From: Pseudoxanthomonas sp.
Lineage (GTDB): Bacteria; Pseudomonadota; Gammaproteobacteria; Xanthomonadales; Xanthomonadaceae
DNA length: 64,000 nucleotides
Direction of reading: 5' to 3'
Assembly: GCF_035999195.1 (NCBI RefSeq)
Contig: NZ_DASYGY010000009.1
Location: 806,001 to 870,000 of the forward strand
Shown: positions 11,311 to 21,219 of the stretch, piece by piece
Layout of the letters: every line of letters begins with the position of its first letter
Position numbering within the stretch: position 1 is the first letter of the stretch
The notes under the pieces: generated by a model
The model's input: only the letters and a program-made list of their open reading frames with translations
Database searches by the model: none
Told to the model about the DNA's origin: nothing
Position numbers and translations under genes: made by a program

Positions 11311-11440
11311 CGCGCCACGCGCCTTGCCTGCCCGTTGAAGTGAACACCCACCTCGCACTTTATCGACGCACAATGTTAATGGCGCCGATGCTCCTCGGAC
11401 CGCATCATCACCACCTGTTCTCTCCGACAGGTAGCCAAGG

Positions 11441-11979
11441 ATGGCGACGTTCCGACGACTGTTCACGCCCGGCGCAACATGGTTCTTCACGGTCGTCGCC
11501 GCAAGACGGAGACCCCTCCTGACCAACCCACGCGTGATCTCGGCATTCGGCATGGCGATGCGCGAAGTCCGGCGAACGCTGCCGTTCTCGATGCCGGCCT
11601 GGGTCATCCTGCCGGACCACCTTCATGTGATCTGGACGCTACCGGAGGGCGATAGGACTATCCAGGGCGCTGGTCGATCATCAAGCGCAGGACATCCCAA
11701 CTGGCCGAGCTACCGCCGATGGCACGCACCTGCGCGATGGTCGCGCGTCGCGAAAGCGGGCTATGGCAGCGACGCTACTGGGAACATCGGATCCGTGACC
11801 CGGATGACCTGCACCGGCATATCGACTACATCCACTTCAATCCGGTCAAGCATGGCCATGCGGACGCAGCCGCGTCGTGGCCCTATTCGAGTTTCGACCG
11901 GCACGTCCGCACGGGCACCTATCCTCCGGACTGGCGAGCCACCCAAGACACGGATACCTTCGACGCTGGCGAACGGTAG
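11441..11979 (+). pseudogene. REP-associated tyrosine transposase (RAYT, Y1/HUH type), frameshifted
   Basis: Single-copy relatives of IS200/IS605 transposases that cut and move REP repeats. The first part (11441 to about 11655, some 71 codons) has the HUH metal site in LPDHLHVIWTLPEGD. The second part, in the frame one base back (about 11656-11979, 107 codons), continues as DYPGRWSIIKRRTSQ, QRRYWEHRIRDPDDLHRHI and the nucleophile-tyrosine region YIHFNPVKHG. Joined, about 178 aa, the full family length. The break lies in GGCGATAGGACTATCC at 11648-11663, which looks like one missing base. It is either a recent pseudogene or a sequencing error; a programmed shift is unlikely because no slippery run is present. 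The TAG stop belongs to a REP. Confidence 0.88.
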
Positions 11980-12043
11980 CGTGCGCCGCGCGCACGGCGG
12001 CTTGATGCAGGCATCGCGTGGTCGTGCGCACGGCGCACGCTAC
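11976..12043. repeat. REP repeats of the RAYT family, downstream inverted pair
   Basis: A plus copy, GTAGCGTGCGCCGCGCGCAC, starts at 11976, and an inverted copy ending GCGCACGCTAC lies at 12021-12043, so the pair folds into a long hairpin. The element overlaps both neighbours: its GTAG supplies the TAG stop of the transposase at 11977-11979, and the inverted GTAG supplies the TAG stop of the MltD-like gene at 12042-12040. It may also act as a shared terminator for these converging genes (inference). Confidence 0.88.
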
Positions 12044-13620
12044 TTCCTGCAACTCTCCAGCTTCAGTTCCTGGCCCGGCCGCAGGGCGTATGCCGGCGCC
12101 TTGAGCCTGTTGGCCTGCGCGAGCCTCTTCAGGTCGCACTGGAAGCGCTGCGAGATGCGGCCGAGCGTGTCGCCCTTGGCCACACGGTACTCGCGCACCT
12201 GCCTGGCCTTCGGTTCGGCAGGCTTGGGGTCGCCCGTGGCGACGGTGGTCGGCACGCCCGCCACCGGCACCACGTCGCCGACGGCGACGTTGCCGGACCG
12301 TGCTCCGCGCCGGATGGACGCGGCCGGATCGGCGCTCACCAGCGTGCGGGCCAGCTCGGCGCGCGGCCCGCTGACGCAGTAGCGCGCATACAGGCTGGCG
12401 ATGCGCGCATTCGCCTTGAGCGTGGTGCCGGCCGGAATCCAGGCCTCCGGCTGGTAACGCGGATTGAGGTTGCGCAACGTGCGCATGTAGCCCTCGCGCG
12501 TGCCGCCATTGCCCAGGCAGATGGTCAGCTCGTAGATCGACGCGTCGCGCGCCAGCCGCAGCGCGGTCGGCTGCGCGTTGATCTTCGGAAACTCCAGCCC
12601 GTACTGGCGCGGATGCAGGAACAGCCACGCCGCCGCGATCACCATCGGCACGTAGTCGCGCGTTTCGCCCGGGAACTGGCTGTAGACCACGTCGTCCCAG
12701 AAGCCCAGGCCGGGATTCTCCCGATAGACACGGGCCGCCCGACCCTCGCCGCCGTTGTAGGCCGCCAGCGCCAGCTCGATGTTGTTGTTGAGGCCGCGCA
12801 TGCGCTCGTTCATGTATTCCGCGCTGGCCTGACCCGACGCGTACGGGTCGTAACGCGTGTCGAACCCGCTCGCATCGCGTCCCAGGCCGAAGCGCGCGCC
12901 GGTGTGGAACATGAACTGCATCGGCCCGGCCGCGCCCGCGCGCGATGTCGAATGCACGCGCCCGTTGGACTCCTTCGCCATGATGCCGAACAGCAACGCT
13001 TCCGGCAGGCCGCTGCGCTCCCATGCCGGGTACAGCTCGGCGCGCATGTTCTGGTAGTTCTCGTAGCTGTCGATCAGCGCCGGACGCATGTCGGTGAGCC
13101 AGCGGCGGATGCCTGCCTGGATCGCGGGGTTGTATTCGACCATGCGGTCGAAGGCGTGCCGCTGGTCGTTCAACAACGCGGCCGCACGTGCGGTTTCCGG
13201 AATGGGCGAGCCGGCGACGACCGCGTGATCCGTCCCGTCGTCCAGCGCGTCGATCGTTTCGCTGTCGGCGGCGCCATCCTCGCCCTGTGCATCGGCATTG
13301 CCCTTCAGCAGGCGCTTGTAGGTCGCCAGCAGGGTGGGCACCTGGCAGCCGCGCTGCTGCACGCAGGCCGCCAGCACGTCTTCCATGTCCTCCAGCGCCG
13401 CATCGCTCTCGGTGGCGCCGCGCGGATCGCTGTTGGCCACCAGCACCAGGCCGTCGCGGTAGCGCTTCTCGGCGGCCGCCATGCGCTGCTCCAGCGCGGC
13501 GGCAGCGGCGCGGTCTTTCGCGGACACGCGTTGCGCCAGCGACACCGGCGACACCAGCAGGAGGGACAGGGCGGCCGCAACGGGCCAGAAGCGCAGACAG
13601 GCAGGAACCGCAAACGACAT
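12040..13620 (-). CDS. Membrane-bound lytic murein transglycosylase D-like protein with LysM
   Basis: Cleaves peptidoglycan glycan strands to anhydromuropeptides in the periplasm. 526 aa. Signal sequence at about residues 10-30 (LRFWPVAAALSLLLVSPVSLAQ). An alpha-helical N-terminal region is followed by the SLT domain (about 195-330). E217 in FGIMAKESNGR is the catalytic glutamate, with AGAAGPMQFM and ALAAYNGGEGR as the other SLT motifs. One C-terminal LysM (about 476-522) begins REYRVAKGDTLGRISQRF; E. coli MltD carries two. No clear lipobox cysteine is seen, so the product may be soluble or anchored by its N-terminus. The last codon and stop lie against the REP pair. Confidence 0.92.
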   Translation of the reverse strand: MSFAVPACLRFWPVAAALSLLLVSPVSLAQRVSAKDRAAAAALEQRMAAAEKRYRDGLVLVANSDPRGATESDAALEDMEDVLAACVQQRGCQVPTLLATYKRLLKGNADAQGEDGAADSETIDALDDGTDHAVVAGSPIPETARAAALLNDQRHAFDRMVEYNPAIQAGIRRWLTDMRPALIDSYENYQNMRAELYPAWERSGLPEALLFGIMAKESNGRVHSTSRAGAAGPMQFMFHTGARFGLGRDASGFDTRYDPYASGQASAEYMNERMRGLNNNIELALAAYNGGEGRAARVYRENPGLGFWDDVVYSQFPGETRDYVPMVIAAAWLFLHPRQYGLEFPKINAQPTALRLARDASIYELTICLGNGGTREGYMRTLRNLNPRYQPEAWIPAGTTLKANARIASLYARYCVSGPRAELARTLVSADPAASIRRGARSGNVAVGDVVPVAGVPTTVATGDPKPAEPKARQVREYRVAKGDTLGRISQRFQCDLKRLAQANRLKAPAYALRPGQELKLESCRK

Positions 13621-13723
13621 CAGGCATGCATCCAGAGTGTGAGCCGGGAGGGTAGCCCCGCCCGCGCGCCGCGGGCAAGGCCGGGCGTCGCCTCCCGTTA
13701 TGCCGGAGGCGGTTTCCAGCCGC

Positions 13724-13729
13724 TAGAAT
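13724..13729 (+). promoter_or_regulatory. Likely -10 element for the YjgR-like gene
   Basis: TAGAAT (one mismatch to TATAAT) lies 26 bases before the ATG at 13756, in the 135-base divergent gap after the mltD-like start. The predicted transcription start is near 13736. No clear -35 is seen. Confidence 0.4.
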
Positions 13730-13755
13730 CCCGCCATCACCACGCGAGGTTGCAC

Positions 13756-15258
<1,503 letters not shown>

Positions 15259-15266
15259 TCGCACCG

Positions 15267-15671
15267 ATGAATTGGCTGTCCGCACTCCCGGCCTGCTCGA
15301 TGTCGCTCGCCGTCACGGCCGCCAATCCGACACCCGCGACCTTCGCTGGCCAGTTCTTCGGCAGCGTGGCGGACCACGCCTGCGCCTCGCAGGATGCATT
15401 GCTGTCGCTGCAAGCCGATGGACACTACGCGCTGCAGATGCATTGCCAGGATGACCTGCAGGCGACGCCGGCGAGCCGGGGACGCTGGTCGGTGACCTGG
15501 AACGGCACCTGCGTCCAGCTCACGCCCGACAGCCCTTCGGCGCGGCCACTGGAATTCGCGATCCACGACGATGACCTGCTGGTGCAGACCACCGGCAGCT
15601 GCATCGAACCGGTCGAAGACCCGCGTGGCCGCACGCTGCGTCGCGCGGTCGACGGCAGCGGACACGACTGA
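15267..15671 (+). CDS. Small exported protein, NlpE-N-like (unrecognised)
   Basis: 134 aa, not firmly recognised. A hydrophobic N-terminus (NWLSALPACSMSLAVTAANP) looks like a signal peptide. The mature part has four cysteines and a pattern FAGQFFGSVADHACASQDAL followed by LSLQADGHYAL that recalls the NlpE N-terminal domain. That domain usually has a CxxC motif, which is absent here. It starts 8 bases after yjgR and ends 1 base before the greB ATG, so it is surely cotranscribed. It may be a periplasmic envelope-stress or metal-sensing protein, but this is a guess. Confidence 0.6.
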   Translation: MNWLSALPACSMSLAVTAANPTPATFAGQFFGSVADHACASQDALLSLQADGHYALQMHCQDDLQATPASRGRWSVTWNGTCVQLTPDSPSARPLEFAIHDDDLLVQTTGSCIEPVEDPRGRTLRRAVDGSGHD

Positions 15672-15672
15672 G

Positions 15673-16176
15673 ATGTCCCGCTGGCGCCCGCCGGGCGAGA
15701 AGAGCACGGCGCTGATCACCCGCGAAGGCCATGATCGCCTGAAGGCGGAACTGGACGACCTGTGGCGCGTGCGCCGTCCCGAGGTGGTCAAGGCGCTGGC
15801 GGCGGCCGCAGCCGAAGGCGACCGCTCGGAGAACGCGGAGTACACCTACCGCAAGAAGCAGCTCGGCGAGATCGACCGCCGCGTGCGCTACCTGAGCAAG
15901 CGGCTGGAAGTGCTGCGCGTGGTCGACACCGCGCCCAGCGATCCGGACGCCGTATTCTTCGGCGCCATGGTGGAGCTGGAGAACGTCGCCAGCGGCGAAA
16001 CCTCGCGCTACCGGATCGTCGGTCCCGACGAGACCGACGCGGTGCGCGGCTGGATCAGCATCGATTCGCCGCTGGCCCGTGCGCTGCTGAAGAAGCGCAT
16101 CGATGACGAATTCGCCGTGCAACTGCCCGTTGGTGTCACCCGTTTCGTTCTGGTGGACGTCCGCTACGCTGGCTGA
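15673..16176 (+). CDS. greB: Transcription elongation factor GreB
   Basis: Enters the RNA polymerase secondary channel and triggers cleavage of backtracked transcripts. 167 aa. The N-terminal coiled coil carries the acidic tip in AAAAEGDRSENAEYTYRKKQ. The C-terminal FKBP-like domain includes IDSPLARALLKKRIDDEF. The spacing and length fit GreB rather than GreA. The ATG lies 1 base after the previous stop. Confidence 0.95.
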   Translation: MSRWRPPGEKSTALITREGHDRLKAELDDLWRVRRPEVVKALAAAAAEGDRSENAEYTYRKKQLGEIDRRVRYLSKRLEVLRVVDTAPSDPDAVFFGAMVELENVASGETSRYRIVGPDETDAVRGWISIDSPLARALLKKRIDDEFAVQLPVGVTRFVLVDVRYAG

Positions 16177-16180
16177 TCCT

Positions 16181-17008
16181 TTACAGCGGTCGCGGATACA
16201 CGCGGCCCTCACGCAGCGGTCGGAAGTAGTCCTCCTGCGCATAGAACGCGGCGACCTGATCCGCGTGCCATCCGCGAATGCCGGCCAGTGGCAGGGGGCG
16301 CAGTTCCGATGGCGCAATCAGCGCCTCGCCTGCTGAAATCGCTTCGGTCACGCGCGCGACAGCGTTGCTCGCATCGCCCTGCACCACCAGGCACTTGCCG
16401 ACCAGCAGGCGCCCCGGCACCAGCATCTGCTCCATCAGTGCATGCCCCACCACGGCCGCGACGCTGATGCCGCCTTCGCGCCAGCGATCGGCGTTCGCAA
16501 GGAACAATGTCGTCCAGTCGTGCCGGTCCCACGGATCCAGCAGCGACGCGTCGCGCACCTGCACGACGATGCCGCTCTCATCGAACTGGGTCAGCGCCTG
16601 CTGTGCGGGACTCCGCTCACGTGTCCCGATCCGGTCGATATGCCGGCACTGCTGCCGGTTGAGCGCCTGCTTGAGTGCCGGATGGCGCATCCAGACCATC
16701 GCATTGAACAGGTCGTGCCAGTTCTCCGCACGCGTGGCGATGCGCCCCTGTGCGATGCGGGTCTCGTAGTGAACGCCATCGGCCAGCAAGGCCGCGTCCT
16801 GCTCCGCAAACCGCGGGCCGGATAGCGGCATCCGCGTATTGAGGGCGTCGATCCCGGGCCAGTGCGAGGCCGTCAGCAGGTCGAGATATTCGCCATAACC
16901 GTCGAACAGCGGATGCCGGAAGCATGCGGCCTCCACCTGTCCACGCAGGGGGGCGACGAAACGACGCCGGCTGTTGCCGGCGTGGGCGGCCGTCGCAGCC
17001 GCGGTCAC
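16181..17008 (-). CDS. DUF3025 domain protein
   Basis: 275 aa protein of the DUF3025 family, function unknown. The GTG at 17008 overlaps the rimO stop (GTGA), so it is translated by coupling; the frame stays open upstream into rimO but without support. Conserved-looking blocks are RAENWHDLFNAMVWMRHPALK and DIGTRERSPAQQALTQFDE-like wording, then DWTTLFLANADRWREG. No signal peptide or membrane span is seen. It converges with greB, 4 bases apart. Confidence 0.85.
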   Translation of the reverse strand: MTAAATAAHAGNSRRRFVAPLRGQVEAACFRHPLFDGYGEYLDLLTASHWPGIDALNTRMPLSGPRFAEQDAALLADGVHYETRIAQGRIATRAENWHDLFNAMVWMRHPALKQALNRQQCRHIDRIGTRERSPAQQALTQFDESGIVVQVRDASLLDPWDRHDWTTLFLANADRWREGGISVAAVVGHALMEQMLVPGRLLVGKCLVVQGDASNAVARVTEAISAGEALIAPSELRPLPLAGIRGWHADQVAAFYAQEDYFRPLREGRVYPRPL

Positions 17009-18366
17009 AGCACCTTGAGATCGAGCGGGGCGCCCGCCGTGCCGACGATGGCATCGCCGATCAGGTCGTGCTCGTCGCTCTCGGTGATTTCCACGTCGAC
17101 GAACTGGCCGACGCGCAGGCCCAGCTCGCCGCCGTTCTGGATATGGACCAGACCATCGATCTCCGGCGCATCGGCCTTGGAACGCGCCACGGCGATATCG
17201 TCCTCGATCAGGTCCACCAGGCACTGCTGCACGGTGCCGATCTTCGCTTCCAGGCGCGCGGCGGAGATCCCGGCCTGCTTTTCCATGAAGCGCGCCAGGC
17301 GCTCCTGCTTCACTTCCTCCGGCACCGGGTCCGGCAGCAGGTTGGCCGCCGCGCCCTCGACCGGCGAATAGGCGAACGCGCCCACACGATCCAGTTGCGC
17401 CTCGTCGAGGAACTGCAGCAGCTCCTCGAATTCCTGGTCGGTCTCGCCGGGGAAGCCGACGATGAAGGTCGAACGCAGGGTGATGTCCGGACAGATCGAA
17501 CGCCAGCGCTTCACCCGTTCCAGCGTCTTGTCGACCGCACCGGGACGCTTCATCAGCTTGAGGATGCGCGGGCTGGCGTGCTGGAACGGGATGTCCAGGT
17601 ACGGCAGCACCTTGTTCTCCGCCATCAGCGGGACGATGTCGTCGACGTGCGGATACGGGTACACGTAATGCAGGCGCACCCACGCATCGAGTTCGCCCAG
17701 GCCTTCGCACAGCGCCTTCATCCGGGTCTCGTAGGCCTTGCCGCGCCATTCGCGTTCGGCGTACTTAACGTCCACGCCGTAGGCCGACGTGTCCTGCGAG
17801 ACCACCAGCAGCTCCTTCACGCCGCCGCGCACCAGGCGCTCGGCCTCGCGCAGCACGTCGTCGACGGGACGCGAGACCAGGTCGCCGCGCATCGACGGGA
17901 TGATGCAGAAGCTGCAGCGGTGGTTGCAGCCCTCGGAAATCTTCAGGTACGCGTAGTGGCGCGGGGTCAGCTTGATGCCGTAGTCCGGCACCAGGTCGAC
18001 GAACGGATCGTGCTTCGGCGGCAGCGCTTCATGCAGCGCTTCCATCACGCTCTGGTAGTCCTGCGGGCCGCTGATCGCCAGCACGTCCGGATACTGCTCG
18101 CGGATCTGCTCCGGACGCTTGCCCAGGCAGCCGGTGACGATGACCTTGCCGTTGGCGTTCATCGCCTCGCCGATGGCATCCAGCGACTCGGCCACCGCCG
18201 AATCGATGAAGCCGCAGGTGTTCACCACCACCACGTCCGCCGCGTCGTAGGTCGGCACGATGTCGTATCCCTCCACGCGCAGCTGGGTCAGGATGCGCTC
18301 GGAATCGACCAGGGCCTTCGGGCAGCCGAGGCTGACGAAGCCGACTTTGGGGTTCTGCAGGGACAT
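17005..18366 (-). CDS. rimO: Ribosomal protein S12 (aspartate) methylthiotransferase
   Basis: Radical-SAM enzyme that adds a methylthio group to an aspartate of ribosomal protein S12. 453 aa, full length. N-terminal UPF0004 domain: SLGCPKALVDSERILTQL, VVVNTCGFIDSA and VTGCLGKR carry the auxiliary-cluster cysteines. The radical-SAM motif is CNHRCSFC. A TRAM domain covers about the last 65 residues (GLVHIQNGGELGLRVGQFV). The first cysteine block SLGCPK with NTCGFI is typical of RimO, not MiaB. Confidence 0.97.
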   Translation of the reverse strand: MSLQNPKVGFVSLGCPKALVDSERILTQLRVEGYDIVPTYDAADVVVVNTCGFIDSAVAESLDAIGEAMNANGKVIVTGCLGKRPEQIREQYPDVLAISGPQDYQSVMEALHEALPPKHDPFVDLVPDYGIKLTPRHYAYLKISEGCNHRCSFCIIPSMRGDLVSRPVDDVLREAERLVRGGVKELLVVSQDTSAYGVDVKYAEREWRGKAYETRMKALCEGLGELDAWVRLHYVYPYPHVDDIVPLMAENKVLPYLDIPFQHASPRILKLMKRPGAVDKTLERVKRWRSICPDITLRSTFIVGFPGETDQEFEELLQFLDEAQLDRVGAFAYSPVEGAAANLLPDPVPEEVKQERLARFMEKQAGISAARLEAKIGTVQQCLVDLIEDDIAVARSKADAPEIDGLVHIQNGGELGLRVGQFVDVEITESDEHDLIGDAIVGTAGAPLDLKVL

Positions 18367-18498
18367 GGAGACGGTACGGCGGCGGCGTGTACGGGGCGCG
18401 GATTATAGCCCTCCGCCCCCTGCCCCACCCGGCGGTCGTTCAGCCGGGCGGTCCGCTGCGCATACACTGGCGGCTGTCTTCCCCCGGAAATCCTGCCG

Positions 18499-19158
18499 AT
18501 GGGCCACTGGATCCAGATCGACACGCCGCAGGGCCGCATCGGTGCTTGGCGCGCGGATCCCGCCGATGCACCCCGAGGCGCGCTGGTGATCGTGCAGGAG
18601 ATCTTCGGCGTGAACGCGCATATCCGCAGCGTGGCGGAGGGCTTCGCCATCGACGGCTATGTGGCCCTGGCGCCGGCCTACTTCGACGTCATCGAGCCGC
18701 GCGTCGAACTGGGTTATGACGACAGCGGCTTCGCACTCGGCCGCGACCTGATCACGCGGTTGGGCCTGGAGGCCGCCGTGGACATCACCGCCGGTGCGGC
18801 GGATGCCGTGGCCGGCGCGGGCAAGGTCGGCTGCGTGGGGTACTGCTGGGGCGGCACCGTGGCGCTGCTGGCGGCCATGCGGCTGGGCCTGCCGTCCGTC
18901 AGCTACTACGGCGCGCGCAATGCGCCGTTCCTGACCGAAACGCCGCTGGCGCCGTTGATGTTCCACTTCGGCGAACGCGATGCCTCGATCCCGCCGAAGA
19001 TGGTGCAGCAGCACCGCGACCTGCTGCCGCAGATGGAGGTCTTCAGCTACCCGGCCGGCCACGGCTTCAACTGCGACCTGCGCGCGGACTACGATCCTTC
19101 CAGCGCGCGGCTGGCGCGCGAGCGCACGCTCGACTTCTTCCACCGGAACCTCGCATGA
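18499..19158 (+). CDS. Dienelactone hydrolase family protein
   Basis: Cytoplasmic alpha/beta hydrolase of the DLH family, 219 aa. The catalytic triad is visible: C116 in VGYCWGGT, D161 in FGERDASIPP and H188 in PAGHGFNCD. The N-terminal strand pair and VIVQEIFGVNAHIR are family-typical. It is the first gene of a long coupled operon (a TACACT -10 candidate lies at 18463-18468) and overlaps the HIT gene by ATGA. The natural substrate is unknown; no aromatic-degradation genes are near. Confidence 0.9.
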   Translation: MGHWIQIDTPQGRIGAWRADPADAPRGALVIVQEIFGVNAHIRSVAEGFAIDGYVALAPAYFDVIEPRVELGYDDSGFALGRDLITRLGLEAAVDITAGAADAVAGAGKVGCVGYCWGGTVALLAAMRLGLPSVSYYGARNAPFLTETPLAPLMFHFGERDASIPPKMVQQHRDLLPQMEVFSYPAGHGFNCDLRADYDPSSARLARERTLDFFHRNLA

Positions 19159-19562
19159 CCGACTTCCTGCTCGACCCACGGCTGGCCACCGACAGTGCGT
19201 TCATTGCCGACGGCCCGCTCTCGCAGGTGCGGTTGATGGACGACACCCGCTATCCGTGGCTGGTCCTGGTGCCGCGCGTGAATGGCGTCAGCGAGTGGCT
19301 CGAGCTGGACGGCGGCCAGCAGCGCCTGCTGCTGGCGGAGATCAACCGGGCCGGCCAGCTGATCCGTTCGCAGCCCGGCGTGGAGAAACTCAACATCGGC
19401 GCGCTCGGCAACATCGTGCGCCAGCTGCACGTGCATCTGGTCGGCCGTCATGACGGGGATGCCGCGTGGCCGGGACCGGTCTGGGGCCATGGCAGCGCGG
19501 TCCGGCGTGCGCCGGACCAGCTGACGGCCGAGATCGACCGTTGGCGCCAGCGGCTGGCATGA
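19155..19562 (+). CDS. HIT-domain protein
   Basis: 135 aa nucleotide-binding HIT-fold protein. The histidine triad region reads QLHVHLVGRHDGD: the first two histidines of HxHxH are present, the third position is V and another H follows three residues later, a variant seen in this subfamily. WPGPVWGHG downstream is also typical. Activity as a nucleoside phosphoramidase or AMP-hydrolase is possible but unproven. ATGA overlaps on both sides tie it to the dlh gene and pxpB. Confidence 0.85.
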   Translation: MTDFLLDPRLATDSAFIADGPLSQVRLMDDTRYPWLVLVPRVNGVSEWLELDGGQQRLLLAEINRAGQLIRSQPGVEKLNIGALGNIVRQLHVHLVGRHDGDAAWPGPVWGHGSAVRRAPDQLTAEIDRWRQRLA

Positions 19563-20257
19563 GCGCGCCGCAGTTCGAAGTGCTTGGCGATGATGCACTG
19601 CTGGTGCGCTTGGGCGAGCGCATCGATGCGGACACCAACCTGCGGGTGCACCGGCTGGCGGCACGACTGCGCGACCTGGCCCCGCGCTGGCTGCGCGACC
19701 TGGTGCCGGCCTATGCCAGCCTCGCGGTGTTCTTCGACGTCGGACTGGGGCAGGACAACGATCCCCATGCCGTCGTCCGCAACGCCATCGAAGCCCTGCT
19801 TGCGGATGCCTCGTCGCGACCCATCGGCGATCACGCGCTGCACGAGATTCCCGTGTGCTACGGCGGGGAGTACGGCGAGGACCTCGCCGTGGCGGCGCAG
19901 ACGCTGGGGTTCGATTCGGCGTCGCTGATCGCGCGCCACAGTGCGCCCGTCTACACGGTGGCGATGATCGGCTTCGCACCGGGCTTTCCCTATCTGCTCG
20001 GGCTGGATCCTGCGCTGGCGCTGCCGCGTCTGGCGACGCCGCGTACGCGGGTGCCGGCGGGTTCGGTCGCCATCGGCGGCGCCCAGGCGGGCCTCTATCC
20101 CCACGAAAGTCCGGGTGGATGGCATGTGGTGGGACGGACGCCCTGGGTGCTGTTCGATGCTGAGCGCACACAACCCGCCTTGCTGCAGCCCGGCGACCGC
20201 GTGCGATTCGTGCCGATCGACGAAGCCACCTTCCATCGCATGGCCGCCTCGCCATGA
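19559..20257 (+). CDS. pxpB: 5-oxoprolinase subunit PxpB
   Basis: One of the three subunits of the prokaryotic ATP-dependent 5-oxoprolinase, which opens pyroglutamate to glutamate. 232 aa; carboxyltransferase-domain-1 (KipI-like) protein. Hallmarks are MIGFAPGFPYLLGLDP, PRTRVPAGSVAIGG and LYPHESPGGWHVVGRTP. The ATG overlaps the HIT stop, and its own stop overlaps pxpC. In Bacillus the homologue was first called KipI, an inhibitor of a sporulation kinase; here the pxpA and pxpC partners support the enzyme role. Confidence 0.96.
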   Translation: MSAPQFEVLGDDALLVRLGERIDADTNLRVHRLAARLRDLAPRWLRDLVPAYASLAVFFDVGLGQDNDPHAVVRNAIEALLADASSRPIGDHALHEIPVCYGGEYGEDLAVAAQTLGFDSASLIARHSAPVYTVAMIGFAPGFPYLLGLDPALALPRLATPRTRVPAGSVAIGGAQAGLYPHESPGGWHVVGRTPWVLFDAERTQPALLQPGDRVRFVPIDEATFHRMAASP

Positions 20258-21204
20258 GCGCGTGGCAGGTACTGTCGCCAGGCGCGCAGACCACCGTACA
20301 GGACCAGGGTCGCCATGGCGTGCGCCATCTGGGCGTGGCGCGCGCGGGCGCGATGGATCCCGTGGCGCTGGCGATGGCGAACCGCCTAGTCGGCAATGAC
20401 GAGGGCGACGCCGGGCTGGAAATCGCGCTGCAGGGCCCGCGCCTGCGATTGCCGGGCGCCTGCCGCATCGCGCTGACCGGCGCGACGCTGCCGGCCTGGT
20501 GGAACGAGGTGCCGTTGCCGATGGGCCGGCCGGTGGACCTGCCTGCGGGCGACCTGCGACTGGGCGCGCCGCGCGACGGCCTGCGCAGCTGGCTTGCCGT
20601 GTCGGGCGGGTTCGACACGCCCGTCGTGCTGGGCAGCCGAAGCACCGACCTGCGCGGCGGCTTCGGCGGACACGAAGGTCGGGCGCTGCGCGCGGACGAC
20701 CGGCTGCCGCTCGGCAACGGGCGCGCCGGTACGCGTTCGCGCACACCCACGTTTCCGTCGTGGTGGATCGACGTGGACGATCCGTGGACGGCAGACCGGC
20801 ATGTCCTGCGCTACGTTCCTTCATCGCATCCTTCGGCACCCGCGCTGTCGGCACACGGCTGGCGTACGCATGCCGACAGCAACCGGCAGGGCCTGCGACT
20901 GACCGGCACCGCGCTTCCGTCGGCGGCGGCGGATGGCGTCTCGGAACCGGTCGCCGTGGGTACGCTGCAGCTGCCACCGGACGGTCAACCGATCCTGCTG
21001 CTGGCCGATGCGCAGACCGTAGGCGGCTACCCCCGCCTGGGCCACGTGATCGGCTGCGATCTCGGCCGCGCGGCACAGCTGCGTCCGGGGGAACCGGTGC
21101 ATTTCGAGCCGGTCACGCTCGAACAGGCACGCCTCCTGGCACGGCAACATGCGCATCGTCTGGCCAGGGTGCGCCTCGCCATCGCGCAACGCCTGCAGGC
21201 CTGA
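20254..21204 (+). CDS. pxpC: 5-oxoprolinase subunit PxpC
   Basis: Carboxyltransferase-domain-2 (KipA-like, biotin-dependent-carboxylase-like) subunit of 5-oxoprolinase. 316 aa, normal length. Visible signatures are VLSPGAQTTVQDQGRHG at the start, GVARAGAMDPVALAMANRLV, and the C-terminal LLLADAQTVGGYPRLGHVI. It overlaps pxpB by ATGA, and pxpA follows after 15 bases, so subunit stoichiometry is probably kept by coupled translation. Confidence 0.96.
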   Translation: MSAWQVLSPGAQTTVQDQGRHGVRHLGVARAGAMDPVALAMANRLVGNDEGDAGLEIALQGPRLRLPGACRIALTGATLPAWWNEVPLPMGRPVDLPAGDLRLGAPRDGLRSWLAVSGGFDTPVVLGSRSTDLRGGFGGHEGRALRADDRLPLGNGRAGTRSRTPTFPSWWIDVDDPWTADRHVLRYVPSSHPSAPALSAHGWRTHADSNRQGLRLTGTALPSAAADGVSEPVAVGTLQLPPDGQPILLLADAQTVGGYPRLGHVIGCDLGRAAQLRPGEPVHFEPVTLEQARLLARQHAHRLARVRLAIAQRLQA

Positions 21205-21219
21205 GGTAGGCTCGGGACC

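Noticed and set aside
11266..11607. A 113-codon minus-strand frame over the REP region and transposase start
   Set aside because: It is made of REP palindrome translation plus antisense of the transposase; no ribosome site.
11173..12043. A CRISPR array or integron at the repeat cluster
   Set aside because: The repeats are few, irregularly spaced, mixed in orientation and GTAG-led beside a RAYT; no cas or integrase gene is present.
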